Source: Bacteroidota bacterium
GTDB lineage: Bacteria > Bacteroidota > Bacteroidia > NORP154
Assembly (NCBI GenBank): GCA_022572355.1
Contig: JACZWC010000001.1
Span: forward strand, 62,001-126,000
DNA: 64,000 nt
Reading direction: 5' to 3'
A program made the position numbers and the translations under genes. The notes below the pieces were generated by a model, which was not told the DNA's origin, ran no database searches, and worked only from the letters and a program-made list of their open reading frames with translations. Shown in pieces: positions 43,675 through 53,019 of the stretch. The number at the start of each line of letters is the position of its first letter. Position 1 is the stretch's first letter.

Positions 43675-45123
43675 TTACAACTCTTTCCTTAGCCTGGCGA
43701 CGGGAATATCGAGTTGTTCCCTGTATTTGGCAACGGTTCTTCGCGCGATGTTATAACCCTTCTCTTTTAAATATTCTGTTAATTTCTCATCTGCAAGTGG
43801 TGAAGCTTTGTCTTCTTCCGAGATTAGATCTGTCAGTATCTTTTTGACTTCACGCGTTGAAACTTCTTCACCGCTGTCGGTTTGCAAAGATTCAGAAAAG
43901 AATGATTTAAGTAAAAATATGCCGAAATGTGTATCTATATATTTACTGTTTGCTACACGAGATATGGTGGAGATGTCCATTTCAACCATTTCAGCAATGT
44001 CCTTCAGGATCATTGGCCTTAGCTTCACCTCTTCTCCATCCTGGAAATAATCATTCTGAAATTCTATTATAGCGCTCATGGTTCGCATCAGGGTATCTTG
44101 CCGTTGTTTGATTGCATCAATGAACCATTTTGCACTATCGAGTTTTTGCTTTATAAAAGTCATCGTGTTTTTTTGCTCCTTGTCTGGTTTGGCTTTCTCA
44201 TTTGCAAAAGCATCAATCATATCTGAGTAAGAGCGACTCATCCTCAGTTCCGGGGCATTACTTGAATTTAAGGTTAGTTCTAACTCTCCATCTGTCTTTT
44301 CCAGGATAAAATCAGGGATGATGTGTTGAATGGGCTTAAGGCTTTCAGCCAAAGAGTTACCAGGTTTTGGATTTAACTTCACGATTTCATCAATGGCCGC
44401 TTTTAGTTCTTCATTGTCGATCTCGAGTTTAGCAGTTATTTTATCATAATGCTTTTTGGTGAACTCGATAAAGTGATCTTCCAGAATTTTATTGGCGAGA
44501 ATAGAAACATCATCATTGTGATCTTTTCTTTTCATTTGCAGCTTTAAACACTCCCGCAGATCCCGGGCTCCCACACCGGGCGGATCGAAGTTTTGTATGA
44601 TCTCCAACAACGATTCCAACTCCTCTTCATTGGTGATCACGTTTTGAGTAAAGGCCAGATCATCGGAAATGGAAGCAAGTTCTCTTCGCAAGTACCCGTC
44701 ATCATCAATGCTGCCTATTAAATGATTGGCAATCATGTACTGATGATCATCAAGTGAATGTTCACCCAATTGGTGATGCAATAACTCATGAAAAGACTTA
44801 GAAACGGAGATGGGAAGTGTCTTGTCTTCCTGATCCATACCGGTATTTTTTGTGTTTAGCCGATAGGACGGAGTTTCATCATCCTCTAAATAATCCGAGA
44901 GGTCAAATTCATCTTCCGCATTAGTGTCTTCTTCGTCTCCCAAATCCTCTTCTGTATCTGCCTCCGATTCTTCCTCACCCTCTTCCAGAGCCGGGTTGCT
45001 CTCGAGCTCCTCCTTGATTCGTTGGTCCAATGCTGCCGTAGGTACCTGCAGCAATTTCATCAACTGAATTTGCTGTGGTGACAACTTTTGTTGGAGCTTC
45101 AGGTTTAAACTTTGTCGTAACAT
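43675..45123 (-). CDS. rpoN: RNA polymerase sigma-54 factor
   Basis: 482 residues. It directs RNA polymerase to -24/-12 promoters and needs an AAA+ activator. The N-terminal activator-interacting region (Q/L-rich: LKLQQKLSPQQIQLMKLLQ) is followed by an acidic linker of about 60 residues (Glu/Asp-rich), the core-binding and DNA-binding domains, and the RpoN box ARRTVAKYRE near the end. The C-terminal Lys-Glu-Leu end is normal. The next gene (PAP2-like) is only 5 bases away. A -7 box is present upstream. Confidence 0.95.
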   Translation of the reverse strand: MLRQSLNLKLQQKLSPQQIQLMKLLQVPTAALDQRIKEELESNPALEEGEEESEADTEEDLGDEEDTNAEDEFDLSDYLEDDETPSYRLNTKNTGMDQEDKTLPISVSKSFHELLHHQLGEHSLDDHQYMIANHLIGSIDDDGYLRRELASISDDLAFTQNVITNEEELESLLEIIQNFDPPGVGARDLRECLKLQMKRKDHNDDVSILANKILEDHFIEFTKKHYDKITAKLEIDNEELKAAIDEIVKLNPKPGNSLAESLKPIQHIIPDFILEKTDGELELTLNSSNAPELRMSRSYSDMIDAFANEKAKPDKEQKNTMTFIKQKLDSAKWFIDAIKQRQDTLMRTMSAIIEFQNDYFQDGEEVKLRPMILKDIAEMVEMDISTISRVANSKYIDTHFGIFLLKSFFSESLQTDSGEEVSTREVKKILTDLISEEDKASPLADEKLTEYLKEKGYNIARRTVAKYREQLDIPVARLRKEL

Positions 45124-45157
45124 TTTTTCGTTCTAATCCGTGATTGTAACTCTGGTG

Positions 45158-45165
45158 CAAAGATA
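45158..45165 (-). promoter_or_regulatory. Candidate -7 box (TATCTTTG) for rpoN
   Basis: Exact TAnnTTTG match on the minus strand, 34 bases before the rpoN ATG. It lies only 5 bases from an oppositely facing box for the amidohydrolase gene. Confidence 0.45.
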
Positions 45166-45170
45166 ATCTA

Positions 45171-45178
45171 TATTTTTG
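45171..45178 (+). promoter_or_regulatory. Candidate -7 box (TATTTTTG) for the amidohydrolase gene
   Basis: Exact TAnnTTTG match 25 bases before the GTG at 45204. A TTG lies 24 bases upstream, a little wider than typical. Confidence 0.45.
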
Positions 45179-45203
45179 GGACATATTATAATAACGCAGT
45201 TTC

Positions 45204-46379
45204 GTGAGAAAAATTTCGGCGGATATAATTTATTCAAATACAAGCCCACCCCAAGAAAATGGAGTGCTTATTATTGAAGATGATGGAACAGTACTGGATA
45301 TGCTGGACTCTACGGATGGCCTGGATGATATAGAATATCATAGTGGCGCCATATGCCCGGGATTTGTAAATGTGCATTGTCATCTTGAATTATCTCACCT
45401 TTTTGGTGTGCTTCCTGAAAAGAAAGGATTGCTCAATTTTCTAAAACCAATTATAGAAATCAGGGTTGCAGATGAAGATGTTGTGCAGGCTGCAATGATT
45501 GAAGCTGATGCAGCAATGATTGCGGAAGGAATTGTGGCAGTAGGTGATATATGTAATGAATCGGTCTCATTTGGCATTAAGCTCAAAAGCGATATCCGCT
45601 ATCACAATTTTGTAGAAGTCATTGGTATCGACCCTGAAGGAGCTAAAGGTAGATTTGACATTGGCGATAAAGTTTACAAAGAGTCAATAGACATGGGATT
45701 GCCGTGTTCAATAGTTCCGCATGCTCCGTACACTATTTCACCAGATTTACTGGCATTCATAAACAACCTATCCGCCGAGAAGAAATTTCCTGTCTGTTTT
45801 CACAATCAGGAATCAGAGGAGGAGCGAGAGTTATTTGTGCACCGTTCGGGGGCCTTTGTGGAGTTTTACAAGCAGCGGGGCCTGGAAATAGACTTTTTTA
45901 ACCCCACAACTGATTCATCTCTGGCATGGATGGCGGAGAACCTGTCTTCTGCTTCGAAACTGATGGCTGTTCACAATACCTACACTACAATCGATGATAT
46001 CAAATTAGCCTCGGAATACTATCCCCTCATGTATTGGTGTTTTTGTCCGAAGGCCAATCTTTATATTGAAGACAATACGCCGGATTTCAGTTTGTTTAAG
46101 GACTATGAGGATAGGATTACTATTGGAACCGACAGTCTTGCCTCAAATAGCGGTCTTTCAATAATTGAGGAGTTAAAAACCATCTCACTGGTTGATCCAA
46201 CTATCGATTTAAAAACACTAATTAAATGGGCTACTCTGAATGGGGCTGAATACCTGGGCTTTGCAGAAGAGCTTGGATCATTTGAAAAAGGGAAAAAGCC
46301 TGGGGTAAATCTGATAAGTTCTTTGGGTGAGGGTGGAAGGCAATTGGTTGCAGATTCGAAAGTGAATAAGCTAGCTTAA
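45204..46379 (+). CDS. Amidohydrolase (cytosine/aminofutalosine deaminase-like)
   Basis: 391 residues from a GTG. The amidohydrolase metal site is complete: HCHLELSH near residue 58 (HxH), His in PHAPYT, His in CFHNQES, His in AVHNTY, and Asp in IGTDSLASN. The layout is that of the ATZ/TRZ/chlorohydrolase group. In Bacteroidota using the futalosine route, the nearest member is aminodeoxyfutalosine deaminase (MqnX), which prepares the precursor of menaquinone, but the neighbours here do not include other mqn genes. The deaminase call is likely; the substrate is uncertain. It overlaps the convergent ispD gene by 9 bases. Confidence 0.85.
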   Translation: MRKISADIIYSNTSPPQENGVLIIEDDGTVLDMLDSTDGLDDIEYHSGAICPGFVNVHCHLELSHLFGVLPEKKGLLNFLKPIIEIRVADEDVVQAAMIEADAAMIAEGIVAVGDICNESVSFGIKLKSDIRYHNFVEVIGIDPEGAKGRFDIGDKVYKESIDMGLPCSIVPHAPYTISPDLLAFINNLSAEKKFPVCFHNQESEEERELFVHRSGAFVEFYKQRGLEIDFFNPTTDSSLAWMAENLSSASKLMAVHNTYTTIDDIKLASEYYPLMYWCFCPKANLYIEDNTPDFSLFKDYEDRITIGTDSLASNSGLSIIEELKTISLVDPTIDLKTLIKWATLNGAEYLGFAEELGSFEKGKKPGVNLISSLGEGGRQLVADSKVNKLA

Positions 46380-47036
46380 CAGCTTCTCTGCCAACTCAAG
46401 ATCGCTTTGGGTTGTGATCTTTATATTCTGAGGGTCTCCATCCATAAGGCTTACGGGAGTGTTGTTTGCCTCAACTACTGTTGCTTCATCCGTGAAAGAT
46501 GCATCGTATTCTGTTTCAAAAGCGGCCTTAATAACCTCCGCTTTAAAGCACTGCGGAGTTTGCACGAGGCGGAATTCATCGCGGTTAACAGTCCTGCTGC
46601 CGCCCCCTTCTAATTGTCGAAGAGATTCTGTCACAGGTACAACCGGAATGGCTGAACCGTTTTCAGACGCGTGTTCAAAAGCTCTTCTGATTAATTCCGG
46701 AGTTATCAGTGGCCGGGCTCCATCATGAATCCCTATTGTACAATCCCTGGCTGGAACTTCTGCCAGGCCATTCTTTACAGAATCGAAACGCTGGAGGCCA
46801 CCGGATACAATTTTGTGCTCAATATCAAAATTGTGGTCTTCACAGAGTGATTCCCAATGCTGAATTTGGTCTGTAGGAAGCACGACGATAATGTTTATTT
46901 TCTCAAATGATTGGTGAAATGCTTCAATCGTACGCATGAGCATCGGTTTCCCAGCTAAATTCACAAATTGCTTAGAAACGTCTGAAGAAAATCTTGATCC
47001 GCTACCGCCAGCCGCGATTATTACATGGTTGCTCAT
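46371..47036 (-). CDS. ispD: 2-C-methyl-D-erythritol 4-phosphate cytidylyltransferase
   Basis: 221 residues from the ATG at 47036 (an in-frame GTG three codons upstream is possible). It activates MEP with CTP in the non-mevalonate isoprenoid pathway. The N-terminal nucleotide-binding motif AAGGSGSRF with the downstream KQF, the HDGARPLI motif near residue 105 and the QTPQCF motif are all present. The stop overlaps the amidohydrolase gene by 9 bases. The upstream gene is the caspase-like protein gene, with about 47 bases in between. Confidence 0.95.
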   Translation of the reverse strand: MSNHVIIAAGGSGSRFSSDVSKQFVNLAGKPMLMRTIEAFHQSFEKINIIVVLPTDQIQHWESLCEDHNFDIEHKIVSGGLQRFDSVKNGLAEVPARDCTIGIHDGARPLITPELIRRAFEHASENGSAIPVVPVTESLRQLEGGGSRTVNRDEFRLVQTPQCFKAEVIKAAFETEYDASFTDEATVVEANNTPVSLMDGDPQNIKITTQSDLELAEKLLS

Positions 47037-47082
47037 GTGTGCCACTGTTAAGGTAGGTCTATCTGTAAGTTAGAAGGGATAC

Positions 47083-48930
47083 TTACTTTCTAATGAAAAT
47101 AAACTGCCCTCCCTCATCACCGGTATTTTTGACAGGCGAGAAGCGTGGTGACTGCTCAGAATTATTGATAACAGGAATTTTCAAGTCGTTATAGAGCTGA
47201 GTGGCATCAAAATACCTTGCCTGATTGTTGCGGAGTGATTTGAGAAAGTAGTACGCAAAAACGGAATGCCCATCTCTTCCACCGTCCATTACCGGTTCAA
47301 TCCCACCTGATGTCATAGCTTTTCTGGAAACCATCTTGTGTATCTTCCTGTAATACTTTTCTGTGTCTTCAAAGGGTACAGAGACAGTTTGCCCTCTGAA
47401 TATGTCACCGCTAAAGCATGCATCAGAAACGAGTAATGTATGTTTTGATCTAATTCCTCCGAGGTACGTTTGGATATCATTATTGGAAATATACTCCGAT
47501 GTAGATTTGGTCAATGCATCATGTGGTACCCAATAACCCTTGTTCAGGTTTTGTTTGAATTCGCCGTGGCCAGAATAATAAATGAACACGTTGTCTTCTG
47601 GTTTCACATTGTCTATCAACCACTCCATCTGCTTGATTATCGCCGTACGTGTAGCATTAAAGTCGTACAAAGTGATAAAGTGATCAAATTTGTATTTTGA
47701 TTTCAGCAGCTTTTCAATTGCCTCCACATCGTTAACTGCATTATCTAACGAGGGCCATTGGCCTCTGTATTCGTCGATGCCGATAAGAAGCGCATAATAT
47801 TTTCCAACTTCCATGGTGGAAGCGGTACTCACATTGAGCCCCTTTAATGGATCACCGCTGCCCCGGTACTTAACCTCAGTGCCAGCTTGAGCCTGATTCT
47901 GTGCCTGCTGTTTTTGAATGTTCGCTTGCGCCAATTCAGCCTCTGCAATTGCCTTTTCAGCTTCCGCTTTTGCCTTTGCTGCTTGCGCTTGCATCAGAGT
48001 TGCCTCTGCTTTCGCAAGTTCCGCTTCAGCGATGACCTTCTGCGCTTCCGATTGCGCTTTCGCCGTTTCCCTATCTGTTGTAGTGGTACTGGATCTTGAA
48101 GGAGTCCGGGGAGCTCTTGGTGTTGCTCTGGTTATTATTTTATCAGGATCCATCTCGAAGACAAGGGTCTTTTTGGCCAGCCTCACAGCTTTTGATTCAA
48201 TGAATGTTTCTTTCCAAACAAGTTCCAGATTCACGTCATGCATATTTGCTGTCTTGACAGGTATGCGAAATACAGTACCAACTTTCATTTTCTTACCTGG
48301 ATGAAGTATTCTTAATCGTGCGAGTTTGTAGTTTTTAAATTCTTCACCGTTATCGAGTTTAACTACCAATTTGCTGGCGTCAACTATGCCGAAATCAGTT
48401 CCGGTGTATTCAACTTCAAAAAGGACATAAGTTTCGCGCGTCTCCTTGACCAGCTTAAGCACCTTATAACTAAAATTACCGGCCTTAAAGTTTTTATTGG
48501 AACTCGTGGCAATCACAAAATTTGGAATCTTCTGATGAGCTCCTGTGATAGCTAGCCTTGCAAAACAATTGAGGTCTACAGTTAGCTTGTCCACATGAAA
48601 CTTATCTCCACCAGATGCTTTATATGTTCTGACCAACCTGCCCTTGGGCTTAATAAAAATTAGTCTTTCACTCTGCGGAAACTTTCCAAAGTCATAGTTA
48701 AAAATCACATCTTCCTGGTAATAAAGCAAATAGTCATCGGTTTTATTCGTTACGGTGGCCTTCATTATGGTGAAGGTGATTTGAGAGTGAGCGCCTGCTA
48801 TAACCAATGAATACTCCGGTGTTTCAATGGGAGGAATCTGTATATACCTGTTTTCATGAGTTCGTGATTGCGAAAAAGCGAGACCAACAATACAGAGTAT
48901 TGCTCCGAGGGATAATAAAACATTTTTCAT
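47083..48930 (-). CDS. Secreted caspase-family (C14) protein with coiled-coil linker
   Basis: 615 residues. Signal peptide ending in AFSQ. Residues about 22-265 are beta-rich and not recognised. Residues 286-348 are an Ala/Glu/Lys/Gln heptad stretch that should form a coiled coil. The C-terminal part (about 375-615) is a caspase/metacaspase-like fold with YALLIGIDEYRG, the catalytic His455 in YYSGHGE and Cys505 in SDACFSGD. Caspase-like enzymes cleave after Asp, Arg or Lys depending on subfamily; specificity cannot be assigned. Export to the periplasm or surface is inferred from the signal peptide. No obvious partner gene is next to it. Confidence 0.88.
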   Translation of the reverse strand: MKNVLLSLGAILCIVGLAFSQSRTHENRYIQIPPIETPEYSLVIAGAHSQITFTIMKATVTNKTDDYLLYYQEDVIFNYDFGKFPQSERLIFIKPKGRLVRTYKASGGDKFHVDKLTVDLNCFARLAITGAHQKIPNFVIATSSNKNFKAGNFSYKVLKLVKETRETYVLFEVEYTGTDFGIVDASKLVVKLDNGEEFKNYKLARLRILHPGKKMKVGTVFRIPVKTANMHDVNLELVWKETFIESKAVRLAKKTLVFEMDPDKIITRATPRAPRTPSRSSTTTTDRETAKAQSEAQKVIAEAELAKAEATLMQAQAAKAKAEAEKAIAEAELAQANIQKQQAQNQAQAGTEVKYRGSGDPLKGLNVSTASTMEVGKYYALLIGIDEYRGQWPSLDNAVNDVEAIEKLLKSKYKFDHFITLYDFNATRTAIIKQMEWLIDNVKPEDNVFIYYSGHGEFKQNLNKGYWVPHDALTKSTSEYISNNDIQTYLGGIRSKHTLLVSDACFSGDIFRGQTVSVPFEDTEKYYRKIHKMVSRKAMTSGGIEPVMDGGRDGHSVFAYYFLKSLRNNQARYFDATQLYNDLKIPVINNSEQSPRFSPVKNTGDEGGQFIFIRK

Positions 48931-49109
48931 GATCTTTGGTTTAAAAATTATATAAGCGTATCGTTGGACTTACTCTTTTTTGATGAATACAAAAATGGCC
49001 ACTATTCTGGGAAATGATATCATGGCGCCTACCTCGCACCTATACGAAATTACTCAATAATGAGAAAAGATAAAAATGTAGTAAATTGATGGAAGAAGCA
49101 GCGGTAGCG

Positions 49110-50159
49110 CTACAGAATCAACATGGCATCGCCATAAGTGAAGAATCTATACTTTTCCTTAATGGCTTGCCTGTAAGCTTTGAATATTAGATCATATCCG
49201 CCAAATGCGCATGTCATCATCAGCAACGACGAATTAGGCAAATGGAAGTTGGTGATCATCGAGTTCGCAATGCTGAATTCATAAGGTGGAAAAATGAATT
49301 TGTTGGTCCATCCATCCCTGGGTTTTAACTGCCCTATCGTTGAAACGGAGGATTCAATTGCTCGCATGCTTGTTGTTCCAACGGCACAAACTTTTGCTTT
49401 TCTGGCTTTGGCAGCATTCACATTTATTGCCGTAGATTCTGGAATATCAACCTCTTCAGAATCCATTTTATGTTTGGTAAGGTCTTCAACTTCGATAGGC
49501 CTGAATGTACCCAACCCTACGTGAAGCGTAATTTCATTGATGTCAACACCCTTTAACTCAAGTCGTTTGAGCAACTCTCTGCTAAAATGTAAACCAGCCG
49601 TTGGTGCGGCCACTGCTCCTTCATGTTTGGCATAGATGGTCTGATATCTTTCTTTATCCTGTTCGTCTGGCGCTCTTTTGATATATTTCGGTAACGGTGT
49701 TTCACCCAATTCCTCAATAGTTTCCTTGAACTCCTCATATGAGCCATCGAAAAGAAATCGCAATGTGCGCCCTCTGGAGGTTGTATTGTCTATAACTTCC
49801 GCAACAAGTGTTTCATCGTTTCCAAAGTAGAGTTTATTGCCAATTCTTATTTTCCTGGCGGGATCAACCAGGACATCCCATAGCAATTGATCCCGGTTTA
49901 GCTCTCTCAGCAGAAAAACCTCGATCTTAGCTCCCGTTTTCTCTTTATTGCCATAAATTCTGGCAGGAAATACTTTTGTATTGTTGACGATCATAATATC
50001 CCCGTCTTCAAAATAATCAATGACATCTTTAAAAATCTTATGCTCAATGGATTGATCTTGCCTGTTCACTACCATCAGTCTTGACTCATCTCTGTTTTTC
50101 GTAGGCCGATCAGAAATTAAGCCGGGGGGAAGGTTATATTTAAATTGGGAGAGCTTCAT
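49110..50159 (-). CDS. queA: S-adenosylmethionine:tRNA ribosyltransferase-isomerase
   Basis: 349 residues, standard for QueA. It transfers the ribosyl part of SAM to 7-aminomethyl-7-deazaguanine in tRNA, giving epoxyqueuosine at the wobble position. Family blocks are present: [10 protein letters not shown], the D-R-x-x-S-R-L segment, [11 protein letters not shown], the [11 protein letters not shown] motif near residue 196, and the GLGTFRPI motif. It is followed by no other queuosine gene. It lies downstream of truB with about 90 bases in between, so it may be the end of the ftsX cluster. Confidence 0.95.
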   Translation of the reverse strand: MKLSQFKYNLPPGLISDRPTKNRDESRLMVVNRQDQSIEHKIFKDVIDYFEDGDIMIVNNTKVFPARIYGNKEKTGAKIEVFLLRELNRDQLLWDVLVDPARKIRIGNKLYFGNDETLVAEVIDNTTSRGRTLRFLFDGSYEEFKETIEELGETPLPKYIKRAPDEQDKERYQTIYAKHEGAVAAPTAGLHFSRELLKRLELKGVDINEITLHVGLGTFRPIEVEDLTKHKMDSEEVDIPESTAINVNAAKARKAKVCAVGTTSMRAIESSVSTIGQLKPRDGWTNKFIFPPYEFSIANSMITNFHLPNSSLLMMTCAFGGYDLIFKAYRQAIKEKYRFFTYGDAMLIL

Positions 50160-50250
50160 ATATTTCTATGTATTAATTATCTGTTCAGATATTCTGAAAG
50201 GGAAGCGAAAGTATCAATTTCCACCCTATTTGTCAACTAAAAATATTCAA

Positions 50251-50967
50251 TTAACAAAGAAGTTTTTCCAGATTCAAGGCATTCTCTAAACGGTAGTCCC
50301 CTATTCGTGTTCTTATGAGGGAAGTCAGAAAAGCCCCATTGTTTAGCGCTTCACCAAAATTATGCACCAAGGAGCGAATATAGGTGCCCTTGCTGCACAC
50401 TACTCTAAAGCTAATTTCAGGCAGATCGATGTTTGTGATTTCGAATTCTTTGATCTCAATGCTGGTTTTTGGCATGCACACAACTTCCTTCCTCCGTGCC
50501 TTTTTGTATGCACGTTCACCTTTTATTTTTCGGGCGGAAAAAGATGGTGGCGTTTGTATGATAGATCCGAGGAATTGATTTGTGGTAGAAATGATTTGTT
50601 GAGGATCTATATTTTGAAATTCAAATTCTCGGTCTATTGCTGTTTCTGCATCATATGAAGGTGTTGTAGCACCTAGCTGCATGGTACCCAAATACTCTTT
50701 CTCTTGTGCCTGAATCTGGTCGATTTGTTTGGTCATTTTTCCTGTGCATACTATGAGCAAGCCGGTGGCAAGTGGATCCAAGGTTCCAGCGTGGCCAACC
50801 TTTATTTTACCTGTGTTATAATCCTTGGTAAGCGTTATTCGTATCTTATTGACCACGTCGAAGGAGGTCCATGTTAAAGGCTTGTCAACCATTAAGAGTT
50901 GTCCTTCCTGAAAATTATCCAATTGACTTAGTGGCAACGATTTATTTTCAACTTGCAGTGTCTTCAT
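50251..50967 (-). CDS. truB: tRNA pseudouridine(55) synthase
   Basis: 238 residues, the short form of TruB. It makes pseudouridine-55 in the T-loop of tRNAs. The catalytic Asp64 is in GHAGTLDPLATG. The LLMVDKPLTWTSFDVV segment at 24-39, the YLGTMQLG strand and the KGTYIRSLVHNFG motif are intact. The start codon follows the uppP stop directly with no gap, so they share a transcript. Confidence 0.94.
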   Translation of the reverse strand: MKTLQVENKSLPLSQLDNFQEGQLLMVDKPLTWTSFDVVNKIRITLTKDYNTGKIKVGHAGTLDPLATGLLIVCTGKMTKQIDQIQAQEKEYLGTMQLGATTPSYDAETAIDREFEFQNIDPQQIISTTNQFLGSIIQTPPSFSARKIKGERAYKKARRKEVVCMPKTSIEIKEFEITNIDLPEISFRVVCSKGTYIRSLVHNFGEALNNGAFLTSLIRTRIGDYRLENALNLEKLLC

Positions 50968-51744
50968 TTATCCGAAATAAATTGCAACGGCTCCAACGGT
51001 TGTGCAATAAATGGCGAAGTATATCAACTTACCGCTATTTACAATCTTTATCATCAGCTTGCAGGCGAGTAATCCGGACACGAATGCAGCGATAAACCCA
51101 ATGAGCATGGGTCCTGAATATGCTGAAGTTGGTATCTCGCCATCCATGATATCGAGGAAGTTGGCACCTATGATCGGAATCAGCACCATGAGAAAGGAAA
51201 ACTTGGTAACAGATTCTTTTTTATTACCGAGCAACAACCCCGTAGCTATTGTGGCTCCTGATCTGGAAAGCCCGGGCAGAACGGCGATTGCTTGGGCCAG
51301 TCCCATGATCACTGCCGATAAATAGGAGATTTCTTTCTCTGTTTTTTTAATGAAATAAGTAAACCCCAGCAATACCGCAGTGATGAGTAGCATGAATCCC
51401 ACGAACATGGTATTGCCGTTGAACAGCATTTCGACCTCGTCTTTAAGAAATACACCGATGAACAACACCGGGATCATGGATATACCAATCTTAACCACAT
51501 ATTGAACGGAATTGTTCCATTCAAACTTCAATGAGTCAATAATGATTTTCCAGATGTCTCGGTGAAATATGACAATGGTGCTGAGAACCGTAGCGCCATG
51601 CACCAATACGGTAAAGGTCACATCCTCTTCGATTTCAACACCCATTATAGCTTTGGCGAGTTCAAGGTGCCCGCTACTGCTTACGGGTAAAAACTCTGTT
51701 AATCCTTGAATGATTCCAAGGATAATTGCTTCCAGGTAAGACAT
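50968..51744 (-). CDS. uppP: Undecaprenyl-diphosphate phosphatase
   Basis: 258 residues with about eight hydrophobic helices. It recycles undecaprenyl diphosphate to the monophosphate used for peptidoglycan and other polymers. The catalytic motif GLTEFLPVSSSGH (Glu17 and the Ser/His cluster at 22-26) and the PGLSRSGAT motif with Arg near residue 161 are both present. It lies between DUF3098 and truB in a cluster conserved in Bacteroidota. Confidence 0.95.
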   Translation of the reverse strand: MSYLEAIILGIIQGLTEFLPVSSSGHLELAKAIMGVEIEEDVTFTVLVHGATVLSTIVIFHRDIWKIIIDSLKFEWNNSVQYVVKIGISMIPVLFIGVFLKDEVEMLFNGNTMFVGFMLLITAVLLGFTYFIKKTEKEISYLSAVIMGLAQAIAVLPGLSRSGATIATGLLLGNKKESVTKFSFLMVLIPIIGANFLDIMDGEIPTSAYSGPMLIGFIAAFVSGLLACKLMIKIVNSGKLIYFAIYCTTVGAVAIYFG

Positions 51745-51769
51745 TAAGGAATACTGTAGTTAAGCGAGC

Positions 51770-52012
51770 TTAATTCTTAGGCTTTCGCATAATGGCATAG
51801 ATCTCAATGCCAAATCCAATCATCACCACAACCGGCGCCAACGTAATTCTGCGAAAGCTGAAGATCTCAGGGTTGAATACCTTAGGATCGTCTGATCCTC
51901 CGCCCGACATCAGCATAAATCCGACAATAATAAATGCCATTCCTATTAGCAGAATAATGTATCCTTGTTTTTCAAATACAAACCCCGAGGCTTGGTTTTG
52001 TTTGTTGTCCAT
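51770..52012 (-). CDS. DUF3098 family small membrane protein
   Basis: 80 residues with two hydrophobic helices (about 17-36 and 58-74) separated by a short loop with GGGSDDPKVFNPEIFSF. This is a family found almost only in Bacteroidota and commonly beside ftsX and uppP, as here. It begins 11 bases after ftsX stops. A cell-division or envelope role is likely from context, but is not known. Confidence 0.9.
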   Translation of the reverse strand: MDNKQNQASGFVFEKQGYIILLIGMAFIIVGFMLMSGGGSDDPKVFNPEIFSFRRITLAPVVVMIGFGIEIYAIMRKPKN

Positions 52013-52023
52013 GATTAATTGTT

Positions 52024-52908
52024 TTAGTAATAAAGTTCATCTGTTTTAATACGCAGGTATTTTCTCAAAGCCAAATAGGTCGAAATCCATGAAAGGAATA
52101 CACCTGTTACCAATATTCCTCCAAATAAATAGGCTATCATCGTCACATCCTGTAATTCAATCAATTCATTCATTTCGCGCTGCGCCAGAAACAACAGCCC
52201 ATTTAAAAGGGCAATTGCAATAATTGCGGCAAAAAATCCGTGCAAAATACCCGTAAGTATGAACGGTTTTCGGATAAAACGCTTAGTTGCCCCAACTAAT
52301 TGCATTGTTCTTATCAAAAATCTTTTCGAGTACAACGTGAGCCTTATCGTATTGTTAATGAGTGCAATTGCAATTGTGAAGAGCAATAGGCTAAATCCCA
52401 GAATAAAGAAGCTAATCTGCTTCATGTTTTCGTTGACAAGATCTACCAGGGTTTTAGAATAAACGACTTCTCTGACAAACTCACTTTCCAACAGTGCTGC
52501 TTCTATATTAGAGATACTGTCTGGATGGGCATATTTTGAATTTAGCACAACATCTATGGAAGCAGGTAATGGGTTATGGCCGTCTAAAAAGCTAATGAAG
52601 TCCTCCTCTGGATCTAAATCTTCCTGCAATATTTTTATCGCCTCTTCTTTGCTTACATACTTCGTTGATTTTGTATAAATGGCCGCATCCAATGATTTCT
52701 GAATTTGGATGATGTCTACTTCCTTTGTTTTATCCTTAAGATAAACGGAAAAGCCGATATTTTCCTTTACCATAACCGCAAGCTTCTCTGAAGTAAGCAC
52801 CACCAGGCCAACCAGGCCAAGCATAAATAATACAAGTGAAATGCTAACCACTGTGGAGATGGAAGAAGCGTATAATTTTCGGCGGACTATCTTATCTTGC
52901 TTGGACAT
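52024..52908 (-). CDS. ftsX: Cell division protein FtsX
   Basis: 294 residues with four transmembrane helices, one near the N-terminus (about 17-38) and three in the C-terminal third, and an extracytoplasmic domain between them. It belongs with FtsE to an ABC-type regulator of septal peptidoglycan hydrolases. The FtsX core (TRTMQLVGATKRFIRKPFILTGILHG near residues 195-225, family position matched) is clear. No ftsE is adjacent in the window, which is common in Bacteroidota. It is divergent from leuS. Confidence 0.92.
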   Translation of the reverse strand: MSKQDKIVRRKLYASSISTVVSISLVLFMLGLVGLVVLTSEKLAVMVKENIGFSVYLKDKTKEVDIIQIQKSLDAAIYTKSTKYVSKEEAIKILQEDLDPEEDFISFLDGHNPLPASIDVVLNSKYAHPDSISNIEAALLESEFVREVVYSKTLVDLVNENMKQISFFILGFSLLLFTIAIALINNTIRLTLYSKRFLIRTMQLVGATKRFIRKPFILTGILHGFFAAIIAIALLNGLLFLAQREMNELIELQDVTMIAYLFGGILVTGVFLSWISTYLALRKYLRIKTDELYY

Positions 52909-52969
52909 TTATTGCAAATTGCAAGGGAACGAAATTAATAAAATTAGGTTTAAGCTGATTTGAATTTTA

Positions 52970-52977
52970 TAAATTTG
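52970..52977 (+). promoter_or_regulatory. Candidate -7 box (TAAATTTG) for leuS
   Basis: Exact TAnnTTTG match, 42 bases before the leuS ATG. An imperfect TTTA at 52949-52952 could be the -33 element, with a spacing of 17 bases. Confidence 0.4.
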
Positions 52978-53019
52978 CAACTCAATTCTTATCTGATATA
53001 CGTCAGCTAGGAGCAATGA

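Noticed and set aside
47887-48304. Plus-strand Ala/Ser/Phe-rich frames
   Set aside because: They are the antisense of the coiled-coil region of the caspase-like gene, not genuine membrane proteins.
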